NCBI GenBank assembly: GCA_963716115.1
Contig: CAVQSZ010000020.1
Coordinates: 186,001 to 250,000, forward strand
Reading direction: 5' to 3'
Length of the DNA stretch: 64,000 bases
Source: AP-15 sp963716115
GTDB lineage: Bacteria; Pseudomonadota; Alphaproteobacteria; ATCC43930; CGMCC-115725
The notes below the pieces were generated by a model, which was given only the letters and a program-made list of their open reading frames with translations, was not told the DNA's origin and ran no database searches. Position numbers and translations under genes: made by a program. Positions 60,683 to 64,000 of this stretch are shown here, one piece after another; the first letter of the stretch is position 1, and the number at the start of each line of letters is the position of its first letter.

Positions 60683-62254
60683 TCAAGGCCGCCGACCGGC
60701 GAGCCCCGCCGCCTCGGCCGCAATCAGCGAGTGGCCGGTCATCGCCGCCGGCCGCGGCAGGCCGAGCAATTCGAGCAGGGTCGGCGCGACATCGCAAAGA
60801 CGACCGTCGTCGAGACGGCGGACCGCGGCCGGCGGGTTGACCACCACGAAAGGCACCGGGTTGAGCGTGTGCGCGGTATGCGGGTCGCCGGTTTCCGGGT
60901 CGCGCATCATCTCGGCGTTGCCGTGGTCGGCGGTGATGACGAGCGCGCCGCCGGCCGCCTCGACCGCCTGCGCCAGCCGGCCAAGGCAGGCGTCGACGGT
61001 CTCGACCGCCTTGACCGCGGCGTCGATGCGGCCGGTGTGCCCGACCATGTCGGTGTTGGCGTAGTTCAGCACGACGACGTCGAAGCGATGCGACGCGATC
61101 GCCTCGACTGCCTTGTCGGTGACCTCGACGGCCGACATCTCGGGCTGCAGGTCGTAGGTCGCGACCCGCGGCGACGGCACCAGGATCCGCTCCTCGCCGG
61201 GAAACACCGTCTCGCGCCCGCCGTTGAAGAAAAACGTGACATGCGCGTATTTTTCGGTCTCGGCGATGCGCAGCTGGCGCAGCCCGGCCCTGGACACCAC
61301 CTCGCCGAAGGTGTCTTCGAGGTCCTCGGGCGCAAACAGGGCGCCGAGGAAGGCGTTGAGCTCTTCCGAATACTCGACGAGGCCCAGCGCCGCCGCGAAG
61401 GCGATGCGCTTCGCGCGCGGGAAGCCGGAGAAATCCGGGTCGAGCAGGGCGGCGCCGATCTCGCGCACCCGGTCGGCGCGAAAATTCGCGATCAAGAGGC
61501 CGTCGCCGTCCTGCATCCCGCGATAGCCGGCGATGGCGGTCGGCAAGACGAACTCGTCGGTCTCGCCGCGGGCGTAGGCGGCCTCGACCGCGGCGATCGG
61601 GTCCGCGGCGCTCTCCCCCTCGCCGCTCACGATCAGCCGATAGGCCTTCTCGACCCGGTCCCAGCGCTGGTCGCGGTCCATCGCGTACCAGCGGCCGCAA
61701 ACCGTCGCGATCCGCACCGGCCCCTGATCGGCGGCGTCTTCGCGGAATTTCCGCAAATACGAAACCGCGGCCTTCGGCGGCGTGTCGCGGCCGTCGAGAA
61801 AGGCGTGCGTCGCGACCGGGATCCCGGCCTGTCCGAGGATGCGGGCGAGCGCTGCGATCTGATGCTGGTGCGAATGCACCCCGCCCGGCGACATCAGCCC
61901 GATCAGGTGGGCCGCGCCGCCGGCGGCCTTCACCTTGGCGATGAAGTCGCGCAACGCCGGCATCGCCGCGAGCCTGCCGCCGGCGATCGCCTCGTCGATG
62001 CGCGGCAGGTCCTGGAGGACGAGGCGGCCGGCGCCGAGATTGGTGTGGCCGACCTCCGAATTGCCCATCTGGCCGTCGGGCAATCCGACATAATGCTCGC
62101 TCGCCTGCAGACGGGCATGCGGCCAGCGCGCCGTCAGCCGGCGCCAGTTGGGGGTGCGCGCCGCCTCGATCGCGTTGTCGGCGGCGTCAGCGCGCTCGCC
62201 CCAGCCGTCGAGGATGCACAGCACCAGCGGGCCTTGCCGGGTTCGTGACCTCAT
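60683..62254 (-). CDS. gpmI: 2,3-bisphosphoglycerate-independent phosphoglycerate mutase
   Basis: The 523-residue enzyme interconverts 3- and 2-phosphoglycerate. The phosphoenzyme serine is S66 in 'GQMGNSEVGHTNLGAGR', the N-terminal metal site starts at D16 in 'CILDGWGE', and 'TADHGNAEMM' carries the second metal site. The two-domain layout and length are normal for the manganese-dependent form. It opens the rppH-ctpA-gpmI transcript. Confidence 0.97.
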   Translation of the reverse strand: MRSRTRQGPLVLCILDGWGERADAADNAIEAARTPNWRRLTARWPHARLQASEHYVGLPDGQMGNSEVGHTNLGAGRLVLQDLPRIDEAIAGGRLAAMPALRDFIAKVKAAGGAAHLIGLMSPGGVHSHQHQIAALARILGQAGIPVATHAFLDGRDTPPKAAVSYLRKFREDAADQGPVRIATVCGRWYAMDRDQRWDRVEKAYRLIVSGEGESAADPIAAVEAAYARGETDEFVLPTAIAGYRGMQDGDGLLIANFRADRVREIGAALLDPDFSGFPRAKRIAFAAALGLVEYSEELNAFLGALFAPEDLEDTFGEVVSRAGLRQLRIAETEKYAHVTFFFNGGRETVFPGEERILVPSPRVATYDLQPEMSAVEVTDKAVEAIASHRFDVVVLNYANTDMVGHTGRIDAAVKAVETVDACLGRLAQAVEAAGGALVITADHGNAEMMRDPETGDPHTAHTLNPVPFVVVNPPAAVRRLDDGRLCDVAPTLLELLGLPRPAAMTGHSLIAAEAAGLAGRRP

Positions 62255-62290
62255 CCGCCAACCTATCCTGGAATGTTTTGCGCAGTCGGT

Positions 62291-63052
62291 TTATTTTCCG
62301 AGAAACAAGCCGCCGTTGACGTGGATCGTCTGGCCGGTGATGTAGCGGCCTTCGGGGCCGGCGAGAAACCGCACCATGGCCGCGATCTCCTCGACCGCGC
62401 CCTGGCGGCCGAGCGGGATCTCGCGGGTGTGCCCGCGTCCTCCCGGGCCGCCTGCGGACGGGCCGCGCACGGTCTCGATCGAGCCCGGGGCGACCGCGTT
62501 GGCGGTGATGTTGTGCGGCGCCAGCTCGATCGCCAAACCGCGCAAAAAGCCTTCGAGCCCGGCCTTCGAGGCGTTGACGTGGACGCGCCCGGCGGCGCCT
62601 GCGTGGTGCGACACGCCGCTCAGCCCGATAAAGGCGCCGCCGCCGCGCTTGATCATTTCCGGCGCGACCGCCTTGGCGAGGACAAAGGCGCCGTCGAGGG
62701 CGACCGCGAGAATCTCGCGCCATTCCTCGAGGTTCATTTGCAGGAACGGCGTCTGCCGGCGCAGCCCGGCGTTGCCGACCGCGATATCGACCCCGCCGAG
62801 CTCTTTGACCGCGGCCTCGACCATGGCCGCCACCGCATCGGGCTTCGACACGTCGGCGAGGTAGGGCATGGCCGCGCCCCCCGCCGCGCGGATTTCGCCG
62901 GCCACCGCCTCGACGATGGCGCGATCGCCGCGGCCGTTGACGACGACCGCGGCGCCGTCGGCGGCGAGCCGATGGGCGATCGCCCGCCCGATGTTCTTGC
63001 CCGCCCCGGTGACGATCGCGACCTTGCCTGCGAGCCCCTTGTCCTCAGCCAT
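62291..63052 (-). CDS. Short-chain dehydrogenase/reductase without the catalytic tyrosine
   Basis: The 253-residue protein has the SDR Rossmann start 'VAIVTGAGKNIGRAIAHRLA' and 'NAGLRRQTPF', but the active-site window reads 'GAAGRVHVNASKAGLEGFLR'. K163 is present, and the Tyr of YxxxK is V159. The C-terminus 'MVRFLAGPEGRYITGQTIHV' is canonical. The ATG at 63052 follows AGGAGGG and is preferred over one 10 codons upstream. Other SDRs with 'RAHVxAAKAG'-like centres exist, so this may be a subfamily with another mechanism or a binding role. Confidence 0.88.
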   Translation of the reverse strand: MAEDKGLAGKVAIVTGAGKNIGRAIAHRLAADGAAVVVNGRGDRAIVEAVAGEIRAAGGAAMPYLADVSKPDAVAAMVEAAVKELGGVDIAVGNAGLRRQTPFLQMNLEEWREILAVALDGAFVLAKAVAPEMIKRGGGAFIGLSGVSHHAGAAGRVHVNASKAGLEGFLRGLAIELAPHNITANAVAPGSIETVRGPSAGGPGGRGHTREIPLGRQGAVEEIAAMVRFLAGPEGRYITGQTIHVNGGLFLGK

Positions 63053-63083
63053 AATGCGTCCCTCCTGCGCTGTGCTCGTCACC

Positions 63084-63893
63084 TCACGCCTCGACCACGT
63101 CGAGGACGGCGCCGGTCGCCTCGAAGCAGGCCGCGATCAGCCGGCCGCCGCGCCCCGCTCCGCCGTCGAGGGAGACCGCGAAGTCGCGCTCGACGAGGCC
63201 GCGGCGATGGCGGTCGACGCCCCTGACGACGCGGCGAAACCCCTCGAACGGGGTGTCGAGGTCGAGGATGTCCTCGCGCCCCCACCAAAAGGCGTCGCCC
63301 TGCGCCGCCAGCGGGCGCGACGGGTCGATCGCGGCGTGGACGAAAAGGAGCCCGCGCTCCTCGGTGAAGGCGGCATGGCGCAGCGCCGCAAACAACGTCG
63401 TGTGGCCAGGCGCCGCGTTCATTGCGCTGCGCATCGCGCCGGTCCAGCGGGTGATCGTGCGCGGGCCGTCGCGGGTGGCGGCGAAGCCCTGCCGCAGGTC
63501 GCCGCCATAGGCCCGCACCGTCGCCTCGACGCCGGCCTTGACCATCCAGCTGAGCACTTCGCCGGGGTTGGGCGCGAATTGCAGCTGCAAGAGCTTTTGC
63601 CACATCTCCTCCTGCGCGCCGCGCAGGAAGGCCACGTCGCAGGCGAAGCCCCGCTGCCGCCCGAGCACGCGGCGCCGGAAATCGAGCAGCTCGTCGATCG
63701 CGGCGACGACCGCCTCGCCATGCCCGAGGTAATTGCCGAGATAGACCGCCCGATCGCCTTCGCGGAAGCGTTCGCTGATCAGGTCGTGCAGCCGCGCCAG
63801 CCGCCTCGCCTCGCCGTGCACCGGGCCGACCGCCCACACCCGCCGGGCGCCCCGCAGCCGGGCAAAGTTCCCACCGCCCCTGGCCGCCCTCAC
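63084..63893 (-). CDS. Metallophosphatase-fold protein with lost metal ligands
   Basis: The 269-residue protein follows the serine/threonine phosphatase-like (PPP) layout, but the metal-binding motifs are altered. The GDxHG motif is 'GPVHG' at 23-27, GDYxDRG is 'GNYLGHG' at 53-59, and GNHE is 'GAQE' at 92-95. 'FVHAAIDP' remains. The C-terminal GHT region is gone. It is thus probably an inactive pseudo-phosphatase or a binding protein. Rounded residue order and length are otherwise normal. It precedes the SDR gene by 31 bases on the same strand. Confidence 0.82.
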   Translation of the reverse strand: MRAARGGGNFARLRGARRVWAVGPVHGEARRLARLHDLISERFREGDRAVYLGNYLGHGEAVVAAIDELLDFRRRVLGRQRGFACDVAFLRGAQEEMWQKLLQLQFAPNPGEVLSWMVKAGVEATVRAYGGDLRQGFAATRDGPRTITRWTGAMRSAMNAAPGHTTLFAALRHAAFTEERGLLFVHAAIDPSRPLAAQGDAFWWGREDILDLDTPFEGFRRVVRGVDRHRRGLVERDFAVSLDGGAGRGGRLIAACFEATGAVLDVVEA

Positions 63894-63929
63894 CCCGCGC
63901 CCCGCCGCGAGCCCCGCCGCCGCGGGCGA

Positions 63930-64000
63930 TCACGCCGTCAGCAGCTGCTCGACCCGCTCGGTCGCGGTGCTCTCGTCGATCCGCTCGACCGCGGCGAACT
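63930..64000 (-). CDS. C-terminal end of an unidentified gene (cut by window edge)
   Basis: The last 22 codons of a minus-strand gene end with TGA at 63930-63932. The peptide 'FAAVERIDESTATERVEQLL' is helical and ends in 'TA'. The family cannot be told from so little. It lies 36 bases upstream of the pseudo-phosphatase start, so the two may be co-transcribed. Confidence 0.45.
   Translation of the reverse strand, partial: FAAVERIDESTATERVEQLLTA

Noticed and set aside
1..64000. CRISPR arrays, tRNA or rRNA genes, insertion sequences, replication origins.
   Set aside because: None was recognised on reading both strands. A tRNA scan was not possible, so a missed tRNA cannot be fully excluded.

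Overview
The window is a GC-rich stretch of bacterial chromosome, very probably from a soil- or water-living alphaproteobacterium of the Rhodospirillales/Reyranellales or Hyphomicrobiales type. That placement is inferred. It rests on the xthA / lolA / ftsK / ubiH-like neighbourhood, the rppH-ctpA-gpmI run, a DUF1127 protein, many GTG starts and ATGA/GTGA start-stop overlaps, and palindromic intergenic repeats of the 'CATTGCGAGCGAAGCGAAGC' type. No tRNA, rRNA, CRISPR array or intact insertion sequence was seen. Genes cover almost everything; only two gene-free stretches exceed 300 bases.

Layout. 1-6.3 kb: a truncated Cache-domain sensor, a higBA-type toxin-antitoxin pair, two ACMSD-like amidohydrolases around a 3-hydroxyisobutyrate-dehydrogenase-like enzyme, and a vapBC pair. 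6.6-15.4 kb: an unrecognised His-rich protein, a cysteine synthase, an AlaX-type editing protein, a doubly frameshifted sulfurtransferase, a LysR regulator divergent from a DUF1127 gene, a CmcJ/NvfI-type oxidoreductase, a phytanoyl-CoA dioxygenase family protein, and a small accessory patch with an orphan colicin E3-type RNase domain, its presumed immunity gene and a DUF5681 protein. 15.5-20.9 kb: glmU-glmS (UDP-GlcNAc synthesis), a GH108 muramidase, gph, and two unknown genes.

20.9-35.6 kb: fourteen kilobases of minus-strand genes, mostly touching or overlapping. They begin at 35.58 kb with four glycosyltransferases, a polysaccharide-deacetylase-like protein and a small membrane protein. They run through a start-stop overlap into an oligopeptide-type ABC importer (fused double ATPase, binding protein, two permeases), then an enolase paralogue and a 2-hydroxyacid dehydrogenase. 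Divergent from the glycosyltransferases (35.65-39.5 kb) lie a very unusual ABC protein with a degenerate, duplicated nucleotide-binding region, a cyclic-nucleotide-binding-domain protein and a small methyltransferase-like protein. I infer that the two sides form one system that builds and moves a surface glycan or glycolipid.

39.5-51.7 kb: a Tat-exported metallo-beta-lactamase-fold protein, xthA, a glutamine-amidotransferase-type hydrolase, lolA, ftsK, a UbiH-like hydroxylase, a repeat cluster, a molybdenum hydroxylase large subunit with a MoaD-like partner, a nucleotide-sugar dehydrogenase and an XRE regulator. 51.8-64 kb: a PLP-dependent sulfhydrylase, an HhH-GPD glycosylase, an HpcH/HpaI aldolase, an alpha/beta hydrolase, an isochorismatase-like and aldo/keto reductase pair, a ribokinase, rppH, ctpA, gpmI, an SDR without its catalytic tyrosine, a metallophosphatase-like protein that has lost its metal ligands, and the end of a cut-off gene.

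A technical warning: five otherwise intact genes between 10 and 26 kb carry six breaks, and every break needs removal of one base (or addition of two) to restore the frame. This looks like base-insertion error or very recent decay. Those genes are listed over their full span as frameshifted.
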